From the NCBI GenBank assembly GCA_034766995.1, contig CM068316.1, positions 19,735,090-19,799,089 on the forward strand: a stretch of DNA of 64,000 nucleotides, in the 5' to 3' direction. The notes beneath the pieces were generated by a model that was not told where the DNA came from, ran no database searches, and saw only the letters and a program-made list of their open reading frames with translations. Each line of letters opens with the position of its first letter. Positions within the stretch are counted from its first letter, which is position 1. The position numbers and the translations under genes are program-made. Below are positions 36,700 through 48,989 of this stretch, piece by piece. Source of the stretch: Acanthacorydalis orientalis. Lineage: Eukaryota > Arthropoda > Insecta > Megaloptera > Corydalidae.

Positions 36700-37080
36700 C
36701 ATGTAATTTGTTGCAAACGCACATCGAAATTTTTACTCCCTTGTTGACCATAATAGTAAGCCCCTATTCATTATATTTCGAATCACAACGCGGACAATAT
36801 TCAACTGGCCACTGGTCAAACTGGTTTTCTCACCCTTAAACTGAATCCAAGGGTTGAAAATGTAACGGAACTGAGTTATAATAATTCTAAAATTTGCAGG
36901 AAGGGTGAGTACGGAACAGACGTTCTAAAGAAGGTTCGACGGGGGAAAAAAACTTTTATATTTGCATAAGGTCGTCTCACTGCCACTTTACTTGTTTACT
37001 AAACGAATGGTTCCAAAATTCAAATACTTGACTGAATATCGTTTATTTCATGTAAAGAGTTCAAACATCTAAGTAAAGTT
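36700..37080. repeat. Unclassified island B of a three-member set
   Basis: A GC-richer block with GCCCCT at 36760, an ACTGGCCACTGGTCAAACTG core at 36803-36822 and AAGGGTTG at 36849, in the same order and spacing as islands A and C. Downstream it holds GAAGGTTCGACGGGGG near 36930, not shared with the others. No reading frame. Confidence 0.45.
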
Positions 37081-37096
37081 ATATGTATAAATAACT

Positions 37097-37098
37097 AC

Positions 37099-37157
<59 letters not shown>

Positions 37158-37309
37158 AATAATCTACAGTTATCAATTAATTATATAAAAAAATCAATAT
37201 TAATTTATATAAGCTTTATTAAAAGAAAAACTATTAAATAAAAAATAATAATTATTAAGAAAAAATAATTAGTCTTCTTAAAAATGTATAAATAAAACAA
37301 AAACAAATG

Positions 37310-37353
<44 letters not shown>

Positions 37354-37398
37354 CATGTAGTATATCGGAACAGTAAAAAGTTAGATTATATTTTTCAT

Positions 37399-37429
<31 letters not shown>

Positions 37430-37469
37430 CATATGCTAAATATTTATATATATACATATATATATATAT

Positions 37470-37511
<42 letters not shown>

Positions 37512-37694
37512 ATATTGACAAATAAATATTTTTATATTAACCAAAAGCATAGTAATAATAAAAATTATTCATAATAAATTATTATATATTTCGGCTCTAT
37601 GGATTAATTCACATTAAAAAAGTCTGAAATTTTATAAAAAGTCCTTTCATTAAATACCAAATATCCTTGTCTGAGTATATTTTACATGTATATA

Positions 37695-37756
<62 letters not shown>
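37097..37756. repeat. Cluster of (TA)n microsatellites
   Basis: Tracts at about 37097-37154, 37310-37346, 37402-37508 and 37685-37756, separated by AT-rich DNA. The last ends exactly where the next mariner begins. Confidence 0.9.
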
Positions 37757-37760
<4 letters not shown>

Positions 37761-39027
37761 TGATCAAAAAGTAAGATGAATGATCAAATATAAAAATTCT
37801 ATTGAGATATAATACAAATTACAATTTGTTCCCCTCAAAATACCCCCGTTCCTTTGCCACACACTTATTCCAACGTCCTTGCTACTTTTCAAAATATTAT
37901 TGGAAATCTTTCTTTGTGAGTGCTTTTAATTGCACTGTCGTGGCTACTTCGATCTCCAGAATAGTCTAAAACCGCTACCCTTTCATCATTTTTACATTGG
38001 GAAAGAACCAAAAGTCGCACGGTCCCAAATCTAGTAAACGCGGTGGTTGGGAACACACTGTAATTTTTTTATCTGACAAAAATTTCCGAATTAGAAACAA
38101 TGTGTGGCAAGCAGGGTTGTCATGATGAAGGATAAAAACATTTCTCCATTTTTCAGTTGTTTTATTTTTGAACAAACGTCTTTTCTTAAATATTGTAATA
38201 CACTTTTATGATATTCATTATTTACTCTTGTCCCTTTAGGTACAAACTTCACTTGCACAATTCCTTCTAGATTGAAAAAAATTATCAATATTATCTTGAT
38301 GTTTCATCTCGATTGACGATTTTTTTCCATAGAACGAACCGGATGATTTCCAATGAAAGCAAGGAACCTTAATCTCAGGATTATAACCAGACACCTAAGA
38401 CTCATCTCCAATATGATACTTCTGAAAAATCCCGAATTTAAAGCGGCACTCTCAAGCAACACTAACGAAATTAACAAACGCTGTTCTTTTTGTTCGATGG
38501 TCAAATGCGTGGAGTCAGTTTTGTACTCGATCGCCTCATGTTCAAATTTCTCGTTAAAATGCTTTGAACCGAATCGTAAAAGATGTTCAGATTGTTATAA
38601 ATTTTCTGAATAGTCAATCACCTATTTAATTGAACCATTTCAAAGGCTTTTTCAACGTTTTCATCGGTTCTTGATGTTGAAGGGCTTTCCAATCTTTTCA
38701 CATGCTTAGCCGACTGACAACCATAATAGCCTCTGAAGTATCTCTCCCTAAATAACATTAATATTTCATGGGTTTCATTGGCACTCTTATGACAACTGAA
38801 ATAAAAATTTAATATTTTTCGCATTATTCGTGATCTATATTTAAGAGAAGATTGAAAAATCAGTCTTCACAAAATCGAAACTACATACTTACTGACTAAA
38901 TAGAACAAACTGAAACTTGTTATCGGTTGTAAAGAGAGTTTAACGATTAAAATACAATATGGATGTTCTGAATTTTTTCACTAAGTAGAGCTTAATTGCG
39001 GTATTCATCTTAATTTATGATCACTCA
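37757..39027 (-). mobile_element. Full-length mariner with all three catalytic aspartates but a broken frame
   Basis: The 1271-bp element has clear inverted ends: TGAGTGATCAAAAAGTAAGA at left, and the complement of the right end TGAGTGATCATAAATTAAGA, agreeing over about 24 bases with one small offset. The left end follows TA; the right target reads TC. The minus strand encodes: KSANETHEIL (HTH1 region), PSTSRTDENVEKAFEMVQLN (linker), IGDES followed by a stop (first Asp, codon 38404-38406), GIVQVKFVPKGTRVNNEYHK, LHHDNPACHT (second Asp) and LGPCDFWFFPNVK (third Asp). Second to third spacing is 34 residues. This belongs to the mariner group with an APCDFFLFPKLK motif. Frameshifts separate the pieces. 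Confidence 0.88.
37975..38175 (-). pseudogene. Catalytic-core segment of mariner transposase
   Basis: This 66-codon open piece of the 37757-39027 element carries the second and third catalytic aspartates (HHDNPACHT and GPCDFWFF), 34 residues apart. The upstream piece (38091-38288) is in another frame and overlaps it, showing a frameshift just before the second Asp. Confidence 0.8.
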
Positions 39028-39039
39028 TCGTGTTTACAT

Positions 39040-39045
39040 AATTGT

Positions 39046-39102
<57 letters not shown>

Positions 39103-39110
39103 TATATGTA
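39040..39110. repeat. (TA)n microsatellite
   Basis: About 60 bp of TA repeats between the mariner at left and the truncated Jockey element at right. Confidence 0.95.
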
Positions 39111-41295
39111 AGTAAAGCAGGAGAGGAACGAACTGTGAAAGAGATTGATCCTCAAAGTTCTCGAGAAGAACAAAGTTAGGAGGCTACGCTCAGCCCGCGA
39201 CCCGTCCATCGCCCTCGTCACAGAGGACGACTTCACAATATCACCTGTGGACAGACCTGAGGCCATCACCTGGGCCTTCGGAAAAGCACATACCCTATTC
39301 CAACACCTTGGTTACCCAAAATGCAACCATCTTATAGCCAACGCAGCCAACAGGATTCGGCCAACAGCTATGGCCCTGTGAGATCTGCACAACCAACGCA
39401 GAGATTTACAAACTGGTAAATAAACTTAAAAATCGTCAATCTCCGGGACAGAACGGCATCAGGATCCCAATGATCAAGAATATTCCTAGGCTTGGTATTT
39501 TGTTCCTCTGCAAAATCATCAACACGGCCATGGAGCTTAATCACTTCCCGGAGCACTAGAAAGTTGCTATGGTCATCCCGCTTACAAAACACGGAAAACC
39601 AAAGTACTCACCCACAAGCTATCGCCTCATCAGCCTCCTGCCTGCCGTAAATAAAATCTAAGAGCGAGTAGTCCACACCAGAAATCGGAAATACCTGGAA
39701 TCTACAAATATCATCCCTCCTGAACAATTAGGATTTGGTAAAAAAAACACTCCACGACACACCAACTTACAAGAATTACCAGGGGCATCACCATCAACCT
39801 AAAAAACGACGCCCGACATTTCTCGTATCACTCGATATCGAGAAGACTTTTGACTCGGTCTGGTATGACAAACTTGTATGTAAGCTAGATCAACGACTCA
39901 TTCCATTCTATCTTCTCAAAATAATTCAATCCTACCTAACCCTTCGCAAGTTCTACGTAGAGGTTCAAGTACTCACACAAACCCTTAACCAATTCCGCAG
40001 GAGTACCCCAAGGCAGTGTTCTGGAGTCACTCCTGTTCATCTTCTACATACATGATTGCCCCAAACTCCACACATCAATTAACAGAGTCGCCTATGCTTG
40101 AACACTTCCTGCAACCGGCATTCCATCAACCTAGCAATAAATTCCATGGAGCTAACTCTTGCTCAGAGGAACAAATACTTCTCCAAGAACAAAATTCAAC
40201 TAAACCGTGTGAAGACCGAGGCTGTCCTCCTCCGGAAGGTTCAGGAAGAAGACCATCAAGTACCAGGAGGACATAATCCACATTTCACCAAAACTCAAAT
40301 ATCTCGGACTCATCTTGGACAGTAAACTTAACTACACAGCCACGGCCAAGGACATGATGGCCAAAACAAGAGCAGCAAAATTCCTCATTACACCCATCCT
40401 CAAATCCAAAAACATTCCGCTTGCGATCAAGATTCATATCTATAAGGCTTACATTCAATCCTCGCTCCTGTATACCATTCCGATTTGGCTGCAACCCTAC
40501 AGCACGAACCGGAGAAAACTCCAGGTCATACAGAACAACATACTATGTAAATCACGGTGCTTTCCTTAGAGACCACCACGAGGCATCTTCACAGAATCTG
40601 CGGCATAGACACCATGCCTGAAGCTGCCGCAAAAATCTACACCTCGTTCGTCGACCGATGTGCCAAGCATTTCAACGCACAGGTCCGGTGAATTATACTG
40701 AACCTCAAGAAATCCAAATGGAGCCTCTCCAAGACCGCGAGAAGAAATCTGTTCCTCCTCGAGGTCCGCCTGTGAGTTGTGTTCATTACCCACGATAGTG
40801 CCGCTTAAGTTAAATCAAACACGACAGTGCCACGAGTGTCATCAACATTGCCTCTCGTGTGCCAGTGAACCAGTGTAGTGCAGTGCAAATAATATACAAT
40901 GAAGTTAAACTCATACCGCGACATGTCGTATCACCTCCCAGGTCAAGGTCTGGAGGGCTAAACTTAAGCTAGACAAGTTAGATAAGTTAGGTTAAATTAG
41001 TTAAGCTAGGCTAAGTATTGGTTTTTTGTAAATGTCTTGTATGGTCCGTGCCGTCTTTCAATATTATATGTACAATTTTTTTCCATTTCCTCTGGTTTCT
41101 TGAAATTTTTTTCCGGATTCCTAACTTTAAACCACACTCTATACCTATTTCCAACAAAAACACTCCTTTCAAAACCAGCTCAAAATCTAAGAGCTAAGAC
41201 CCTGGACCAAACCCTCAATTTCCCGTCCAACGCACAGCATTGCTGCATTGTAAAAAACGAATTCATCAAAATAACATTCTTTTTGATTTTGATTT

Positions 41296-41297
<2 letters not shown>
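39111..41297 (+). mobile_element. 5'-truncated Jockey-type non-LTR retrotransposon
   Basis: The block is much richer in G+C than its surroundings. Pieces of one ORF2-type protein appear in order in shifting frames: SARDPSIALVTEDDFTISPV and EAITWAFGKAHTLFQHLGYP (pre-RT), NRQSPGQNGIRIPMIKNI, HFPEH-stop-KVAMVIPLTKHGKPKY, SYRLISLLPAVNKI, a Q-L-G-F-G-K-K region, FLVSLDIEKTFDSVWYDKL (RT motif A with Asp), GVPQGSVL-type sequence, a damaged YADD box, then LKYLGLILDSKLNY and IYKAYIQSSLLYTIPIWLQP. This order is standard in the Jockey group. The endonuclease domain and ORF1 are missing, as in a 5'-truncated insertion. The last 500 bp lack coding potential and look like a 3' UTR with a TTAG-rich patch near 40965-41015. 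It ends at another (TA)n tract. Dead: several stops, frameshifts and a lost YADD. Confidence 0.85.
39735..40130 (+). pseudogene. Reverse transcriptase catalytic region (Jockey-type), disrupted
   Basis: The frame at 39735-40055 contains FLVSLDIEKTFDSVWYDKLV, RT motif A with its catalytic Asp, followed by an LIPFYLLKIIQSYLTLRKF helix region. The following GVPQGSVL-type motif is in another frame. At about 40092-40104 the YADD box reads YA then a stop, apparently by a small deletion that removes part of the two aspartate codons; the downstream frame resumes with NTSCNRHSINLAINSMELTL, the usual segment after YADD. Confidence 0.8.
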
Positions 41298-41460
<163 letters not shown>

Positions 41461-41461
41461 A

Positions 41462-42067
41462 CAAATAAAATATTAACTTTTATGTATGCGGGCATTAATC
41501 AAGTAGTTGTTATATATTCATTAAAAAATGTCTACTGTTAAAAATATTGAAATTTATTCTGCTCATATTATTAACAGGTCAGATTGATATCTACTGTTTA
41601 TAATTAATTTATATGTTATAAAATAACACTAAATTAATTCATTAAATTGAAATAGTATACAAATTTTTATTTGAAATGATTTACTTATTAGTATTTAAAG
41701 TTAAATCTAATTATTTTATTATTATATAATAAATATTACAAATTTCATCCAGTATAAAATGAAAAGTCAATCCAATAACTATCAAATACCAGTATGTTTT
41801 CATTTTATAAATTATAATATAACAAAAGTAATAATTTTAAATGAAAATAGTTGAAATTTCTTGTCAACAAAAAGAATAGATGGAAAAAATTACTAGCTAT
41901 AAAAATTTAAAATGTTCACATAAAAGAACTATGAATAGATAACGTGATAATTAAATAAACTTTTATGGAAAATCGAGGTAGTACCTCTGTTATTTTCCAC
42001 TGTAAAAAATTATTTTTCGCATAAATTTTATATTCACAGAAATACATACATACCCATACGTACACAT

Positions 42068-42154
<87 letters not shown>

Positions 42155-42715
42155 CATTATCTTTAGTTTCTGACGCTTTATTACTCTATATATGTCTGTA
42201 CTAAACTTTTCTAATTTAAATAATCTAATAAATGTTCGAAATAATATATATATATAAGAATTATTATGTGTGTATAAATATGAAAATTATTTTATAAAAT
42301 AATAATTTTTATAATCATATCTAACAGAAAGTAAATATAATACAAATGGAATTATGAAAAATATATTTTATTAGTTTCATCGTTTATCTCTATTTAAGTA
42401 TTAACTTTTTCATTTTTAAATTTTAACGTAGTAATTTATTACACATAATTAAATTGTTAGAAGTCTAATGTTATAATAAAGTTGAATTTAAATGTATATA
42501 AATGCCACGCCTTAAATTTTTTGATATATTTTCAAAAAAGTATGTATTTAATATATGCAATTTCGTAATTTTAAACAAGTAAAAAACTTATATGTAAAAA
42601 ACATATTCGGTCTTGCAATATCATTTTTTTAATCGCTTCTAGTGCAAAAATTATTATTTTGTAGTAGTCATAATAGTAATTTTATTTATAATAAGTTTCG
42701 TACTTCATATACAAT
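41462..42715. other. AT-rich non-coding DNA
   Basis: Contains a (CA)n-(TA)n tract at about 42056-42153. No gene recognised. Confidence 0.65.
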
Positions 42716-42716
42716 A

Positions 42717-44275
42717 AAGGATTTTCCAACAGGGACACCTTTTCAGAGGTTATATTTTACAGATGTTATACTAACAGCTGTATTTTTTTTTGACATTTGT
42801 TAAGTTTTGACATTACCATTTTTAGTTATGGCTTCGTATACAACGCATTGAAATAATGCAATTATATTATGAAAATGGCCATTCTATAAAAAATACATTT
42901 CATAAATTAGGCGATACTTACAATATTCATGACATACTCGTCCATTTGAAAAATAATTCTTCGAATAGTTTCTAAACTTGAAGAGACTGGATCGGTTGAA
43001 GATAAAGAAACATTAACACGTGTTCGTAGTGCCCGTTCTGAAGAAAACATTGACTAGGTTAGTGAAATTGTATCGGAAATATCAAGAATGTAAATTCCTC
43101 GACACTCACAGCAATTTGATCTTTCACGAACGACCACATGGCGTACTTTGCATAAAGATTTATTTCTGAAGGTTTATAAGGGTCAATTAAACCTTGCATG
43201 AACTTACGACACTGACGTTTTACTTACATTCCCTTTTCACGCCTGAATCAAGTAATCTAGGTTTTTTGACATTTTTCACAGATAAAAGATATTAATGTCA
43301 GGCATTTGCTTAAAAATTCCAAGACAAAAACCAAAACCTCAAGAAAAATACAGGTTTTCAGAGCTCTAAGCCTCATGAAACTGTCCTAACATTCTGGGCA
43401 CATTTCACCATAAGAAAACACCCTTAAAATGTCTAAGGGTCAATTAACACAAGAACTGAAGCCATGAGATTATTAATTCCGTCAGAAATTGTTAGATACT
43501 GAAACAGTAACACGGTTTTTTCTGAAAAACCTAAGTCTCATCTTTAACAATGAAGCTCATTTCGAATTCTATGTCTACGTTTACAAGCAACACTTTCGAA
43601 TTTGGGCTAATAAAATCCCAGGATAATCGTTGAGAAGCCAATACATAGAGAAAGTGACTTTTTGATGGGAAATTTGGTCCGGTGGAGTCGTTGGTCCTTA
43701 TTTTTTCGAGAATTAAGCTGGTAAAGTGCCTAATCTGAATTAAGAAATAATAGTAACTAATGCGAAACATGATAACTAATCGTCATGGGCATAATTGGAT
43801 GATAATGATCTAGAGGGAATGTGGTTTCAGCAAAACAGTGCAACAAGGCACACAGCTAGTGAAAGAATTGACTTATTGAGGACAAAATTCCCTGATCACA
43901 TTATTTTCAGAAATGAATACATTAATTGGGCACCGCGATCCTGCGATTTAACACCATTGGACTAGTTTTTTCGGAGTCGCGTTAAAGGACAGGTGTACAA
44001 CAATAATCCTAAAACAATTTCCGACATAAAACATGAAATCCGAAGAGTAACTAGTGAGACAGAACCCCAGTTATGTAGAGGTGTTATTAAAAATTTTAAC
44101 AGAAGAATGATTACTTGTAAAAACACGAGGCAGTTAGTTACATGATATTGGTTTTCATTTATGAATGGCATACCCCCAACTGTTTTGATATTTACAATAA
44201 AGAATCTTGAAATTTCAACGCAAATTCTTTGTTTTATTTCAAATTAAATAATTACGTCCTTATTGGAAAACCCTG
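42717..44275 (+). mobile_element. DD41D Tc1/mariner-type transposon with catalytic Asp-to-Asn changes
   Basis: The 1559-bp element lies between TA dinucleotides (42715-42716 and 44276-44277). Ends: AAGGATTTTCCAACAGGGAC, and the complement of the right end CAGGGTTTTCCAATAAGGAC (16 of 20 agree). The plus strand reads QLYYENGHSIKNTFHKLGD-type sequence with shifts, RIVSKLEETGSVEDKETLTR, then LIFNNEAHFEFYVYVYKQHF, a VVGPYFFEN segment, DDNDLEGMWFQQNSATRHTA and INWAPRSCDLTPLD. In active relatives the motifs are FSDEAHF, QQDGATCHTA and WPPRSCDLTPLD. The first and second catalytic Asp are therefore Asn here; the third is kept. The spacing from the second to the third is 41 residues, marking the DD41D (rosa/visitor-like) group. 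Stops and frameshifts also occur. The C-terminal frame is the best preserved. Confidence 0.87.
43800..44144 (+). pseudogene. C-terminal catalytic part of DD41D transposase
   Basis: This readable stretch starts at the DDNDLEGMWFQQ motif, has a stop right after the third Asp (TPLD-stop), then continues FFRSRVKGQVYNNNPKTISD, IKHEIRRVTSETEPQLCRGV and FNRRMITCKN. The wording matches the tail of this transposase group. Confidence 0.78.
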
Positions 44276-44277
44276 TA

Positions 44278-44740
44278 TTTAATAAATATATAAGATAGTC
44301 TTGGAATATGTAATTAGAAAATTCTACTCTTTCAACGGAAGTGCCTTATTCAATAACGAAATATTTAATTTTTGGCTTTGATTAAATCTTTCTATTATTT
44401 TATAATGGATTTAAGAGATGCACTTTTACAATAGATATAAACTATTTTTAATTAAAATCGTCACATTTATGATGTCAAATTTTATATTTGCAATTCAATT
44501 TTAATATATATATATATATATTTCAGAATATGTAAAACTTATAGATCTTATGTTACGAATTATTAATAAATGATAATTTTATAATGAACTAATAAATGCC
44601 CGAATATTTTAATGTAGTCTGCATCTCATATTACAAATATAGTTCAATTATTGAATATATTTATATATTTGTACGGATATAAGTGTGTACACATGTGTGC
44701 ATGTGTTTGAACTTACATTACAATAATACTTTTATACAAT
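44278..44740. other. AT-rich non-coding DNA
   Basis: A short (TA)n tract lies at about 44502-44522. Nothing else recognised. Confidence 0.6.
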
Positions 44741-45140
44741 TGAAAAGTAAGGGTCAAAATTCGTAAGAGTGATTAACATACAAGCACACAGACGTACTGC
44801 CTGCTTCTAAAGTGTCAACGTGCTCTCATATAAAAATACCAATGTGAAGCGTACGGTAATACTATAAGAAGGTACATTATAAAAGCATATATTAAACGTA
44901 ACGTAACGTAATGACCCCTGGCCAGTTTTAAATAACCTTTTTGAAATTAATTCCGGTCAGATTTTTCACTGAGAACCGGTCAAACTGGCTAAGTTTTTAA
45001 TTTAGAGGATTTAAAAGGGTTAGTTGAACAGCTTTTAAAGAATTGACATTTTTACATATTTTGTTTTCTTTTTTTTATCGAAACGTGTACCCTTTCCGAC
45101 GGGACACCTATTCGAAGTTAGGTTTAGAAGGGTCACTACA
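44741..45140. repeat. Unclassified island C of a three-member set
   Basis: A GC-richer block with a triple ACGTA repeat at about 44896-44911 (AACGTAACGTAACGTAA), GACCCCTG at 44913, ATTTTTCACT at 44961, AACCGGTCAAACTGG at 44974-44988 and AAGGGTTAG at 45015, in the order and spacing of islands A and B. A further GC-rich patch (CCCTTTCCGACGGGACACC) lies near 45090. No reading frame. Confidence 0.45.
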
Positions 45141-45952
45141 GTTACAACTAGTATTTTATGTATTAGATAACGGTCAGTTTGATTGTTGATTTAGTATAGA
45201 ATAGATCTTTGATCAGTTTGTTTAATTTTTGTGATTTAATAGTATTTGAAGTGACATTACAGAAGAAAATTTAATATTTTTAATAGTATTTATACAGTAA
45301 TACTTATTTGATTAGTAAACGTCTAAATAAATTTAAAAATTTAATATTGTTAATGATAATATATTCAGTATTAACAAATTGTTACTCTTTGTTGCAAAAT
45401 AAACATCTAATAAATGAATAAATTTTTATTTTTTGGAATTTTACACTTTAATTTTTAGTATCTAAATTACTTTAAAACGTATTCAAAAGGACGAAACAAT
45501 TTTGACAATTAATAATCTATGAGTTGCAAAAATATTATATCCAATATTATAAAATCAATTTGTATTAAGAAAATAAACTATCAAGATTAAACACGTTGCT
45601 ACTTTTTATAATGTAATAAGGTTTACACGTTCTTTGAATATTTTTTAAATAGATTAAAAAATTATTACTTTTTAAAAAAAATATAATAAAATTAAATAAT
45701 ACAGTGATAAGTGGATGAAAATATAAAAAAATAATTATAACAGTACAAAAACTGATGTTAATTAAATATGAGTTAGAAGTGAAAAATACTCTGGAAAAAT
45801 ATGTATAAAAATTGTGATTTGTTTCAAAGTGAAAATGAATAATCGTTTTTAAAAATTATATCATAATATTTTTCTTTATTAAAGATGTAAGTTCTTTTTT
45901 ATAGAACTTAGTTTATTATTATTATATATTTATTTACTGATACATACATACA

Positions 45953-45992
<40 letters not shown>

Positions 45993-46424
45993 GAGAAAGA
46001 AAGAGACCTCCTAAATACACAGATGTTGTTTTAACATAAATAATTCCAATAGTAAAATTATAGTAAGTAAACAATGCGATATTTATCATTAAGACAATTT
46101 TGTCAAATTATTTAATTTTGATTGAATTCACTAATTATATTCTACTAACACATTTGTTTGTATTATTTTTATTACTAAATGATATTGTATTGGCAACATT
46201 TTAAAGTATAGATATAAATTTATGCGCTCTGATTATGCACTTTCTTCAATTTTATTATTCTGGATATTAGTAACTTAGTTTTCTCTTAATAATCTTCACA
46301 ATTGTAGTCCTTGATATAATTTCAGTATTTGAATGTGGACTTGTGGATAAATAGATTACATTAAATATTTATTTTATAACATATGTATGGTTATATAAGT
46401 ATTTGATATGCTAGTATTTATTTA

Positions 46425-46426
<2 letters not shown>
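45141..46426. other. AT-rich non-coding DNA
   Basis: (TA)n followed by GA-rich sequence at about 45956-46005. No gene recognised. Confidence 0.65.

Positions 46427-46457
<31 letters not shown>
46427..46457. repeat. (TA)n microsatellite
   Basis: About 30 bp of TA repeats at the left edge of the Helitron-like copy. Confidence 0.9.
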
Positions 46458-46461
<4 letters not shown>

Positions 46462-46785
46462 CCGTAAAATTTCAAAAAATGGCCAATTAATTTAAAAAAC
46501 GCGTACATGTTTTGTATGAAATTATTATTAACGATGAGACCCCAAGTTACACGAAACATTCACGAAAAATTATGATATGAAATGTGCAACTTATTAAAAA
46601 TGAAACAATTACTTTGCAATCTATTTGCGAGAATGATTATATAGACATACTAATAATATATATATAACTATTTTGAACGAATATATGCGATACGAGAAAA
46701 GCGAGTCGGGGGTGCGATCAAAACAACCGGGGGTGGATCTTTTCCGGGGTTAGCGAGCGTATTGATCAGGGGTAGAGCCCTCTGG
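46458..46785 (+). mobile_element. Helitron-like 3' end, copy 2
   Basis: This matches the minus strand of 19092-19730 in blocks: AATATTCCGTAAAATTTCA at the start, ACGCGTACATG, TCACGAAAAATTATGATATG, TTTGCAATCTATTTGCGAGA, TATAGACATACTAATAATAT, then a GC-rich tail (GCGATACGAGAAAAGCGAGT, TCCGGGGTTAGCGAGCG). It ends AGAGCCCTCTGG followed by TATT, which fits a Helitron CTRR end inserted before T. The left side stops at a (TA)n tract, so this is a 5'-truncated copy. No reading frame. Confidence 0.62.
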
Positions 46786-47337
46786 TATTTAATTATTAAT
46801 AAAATATTTTTTATTCAATATGATCTTTTTTCCTTATATGAAAATACTGAATAATATTTAAAAAATAGAAATTAAAAATAAACAAGTAAATACTGCCCAT
46901 TAAAATGGATTGAATATTTCGAATATACACCCTCGAATGAATACACATTTCAATATTTTTATATTGAGTTTTGAAATAATTTCAGAAATACGAAAAAATA
47001 TTGGTCATATAATAATAATTTTATGTACGCTTTGATAGTAACTTTGTTTTTTTATTATATTTGATAATAATTTACATTCGTATTAAAAATATAACAGTTT
47101 TAATTACAAGTCAGTTTATTGATCCTTAATTTTTAAATTGACATTTGGACATCCGGTCTAAATTATTATGTTAGTAGACCGAAACAATTATCTTTATACT
47201 GAATATTTAACAATAATTTCAATAATCATATATTATGAATAAAAATATATATTTAATTTTTTTATATTTTAATTTAAATTTACAGATGTTTGTAATTTAT
47301 ACATTTTTTTTAAAAACTAATCATTAAAACCAACTAC

Positions 47338-47388
<51 letters not shown>

Positions 47389-47686
47389 ATAAATCTATTA
47401 TAAATTAAATAGAACTTTCGTCAAAGAATAGATTTTTAAGCAAAAAATTTAATTATGGGGAAATCCCTAAAAAAGTATTCGAAAGATAAGAAAATGTCTG
47501 GTATAAATAGAAAATAGTTTATAGAAAAAAACTTTTGTTAAAATATTTTATAAAATTGGGTCTAATTTGTGTCGTAAAATAATTTTTACCTACCTTTTTT
47601 AATCTAGTATGACAATAAATTAAAATGATTTTTTTAATAAAATATTTTAAATTTTTTATTGAAAAGTATATATATATATATATACA

Positions 47687-47761
<75 letters not shown>

Positions 47762-47888
47762 AAATATGTATTTCTTATATTAAAATGAAAAAAAACTTTG
47801 AATGTTTGCTTAAACAAAAATTGTGGAAAAAGTAATATTTTTAATAATTTATAAGACATCTTACAAAAATTATAAAACTAGTTTATTA
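46786..47888. other. AT-rich non-coding DNA
   Basis: (TA)n tracts lie at about 47336-47384 and 47667-47763. No gene recognised. Confidence 0.65.
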
Positions 47889-47890
47889 TA

Positions 47891-48456
47891 TTAGATTGGT
47901 AGAAAAATAATTGCGTTTTTTTTCCTGAATTCGGATCTTAATTTTTTTCAATGCGTGTCGTGTTCATCGCGTTCATATTAATATGATTTTAAAGTGCATT
48001 TTTTAGCCTTTATTTTGATAAAATGGACTTTGGTTTCATAATTAATTTTGCTGCAAATTGGCTTTTTGAATTAAAAATGCAAAAGAAACAAATAAGAGCA
48101 ATTTGTTACATGAGTTTAAAATGGGTGTTAAAACAGTAGAAACTGCTCGTAAACTAAACAGTGCTTTTGGTGTGGATACCGTTAGGAAACGTATGGTACA
48201 ATGGTGGTTCTAAAAATTTTGTACTGAGGACGATAGTCTAGGAAATAAAGATCGTGTGCGTCCTTAAGTTCATAACGACCAACTGAATGCTTTAGTTGAA
48301 TCAAAACCAAACACAACAATTCGAAAGCTTGCACAAACGTTAGACATTAGTCATTCAATAGTTCTGGACCACTTAAGACAGCTAGGAAAATCAAAAAAGA
48401 GAAAAATGTATATGATTTTGTAGGTAATAAACCGCAATATTTTCCTGCCAACCTAA
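47891..48456 (+). mobile_element. Internally deleted mariner, copy 6
   Basis: 566 bp, starting TTAGATTGGTAGAAAAATAA after TA and ending CTGCCAACCTAA. It encodes, in shifted frames, ETARKLNSAFGVDTVRKRMV, then the linker, then TIRKLAQTLDISHSIVLDHL and RQLGKSKKRKMYMIL before running into the 3' repeat. The catalytic domain is absent. The junction is at the same point as in the other copies. Confidence 0.87.
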
Positions 48457-48989
48457 TGAAATCGATGCTTTCAGAACTATTTAAAGTAATTCTAAAATTG
48501 TCTATTAATAAAATATTGAAAATCTCAAAATGTAACCTTACATCCACACTTTTAGTCATTTAAAAAGTAATATATTTTTAATAACTTTTATATTTAACTT
48601 CACAAGTTAATAAAAATAATATAGAACAATTTATGACCGAACATAACTCATAAACTGTTTGAATTTATGAGATACTTTTGAAAATCAATTACTGATCAGA
48701 ACATTTAAACTTTTTTTAAACAAACAACCAGTGTTTTTCAGTGAATGTTTTAATTAAAAAAAATTGTGTTAAATAAATATTTTAAAAAATGATAGTTTTC
48801 TTTGCTAAATGAATTTTGTTTGAAACGCCAGTTATGGCAAGACCAGATATACAAAAATTGAAACATTTTAAATTTTTCAATAACTGCAATACATAATTAA
48901 TTGATTTTTGTATAAAGAATAACGTTTACATGCTTTGGAAACTTTGATGAGATAAATATACAGTATTTATAAAAAAAGTAGCAAATTAT
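48457..48989. other. AT-rich non-coding DNA
   Basis: Nothing recognised. Confidence 0.6.

Noticed and set aside
40016..40793. Several overlapping frames on both strands in GC-rich DNA
   Set aside because: They are alternative frames of the broken Jockey ORF2, long only because the element is GC-richer than its surroundings.
44896..44911. ACGTA triple repeat as a possible hormone or bZIP-type response element
   Set aside because: The short tandem word is real, but nothing nearby supports a regulatory reading.
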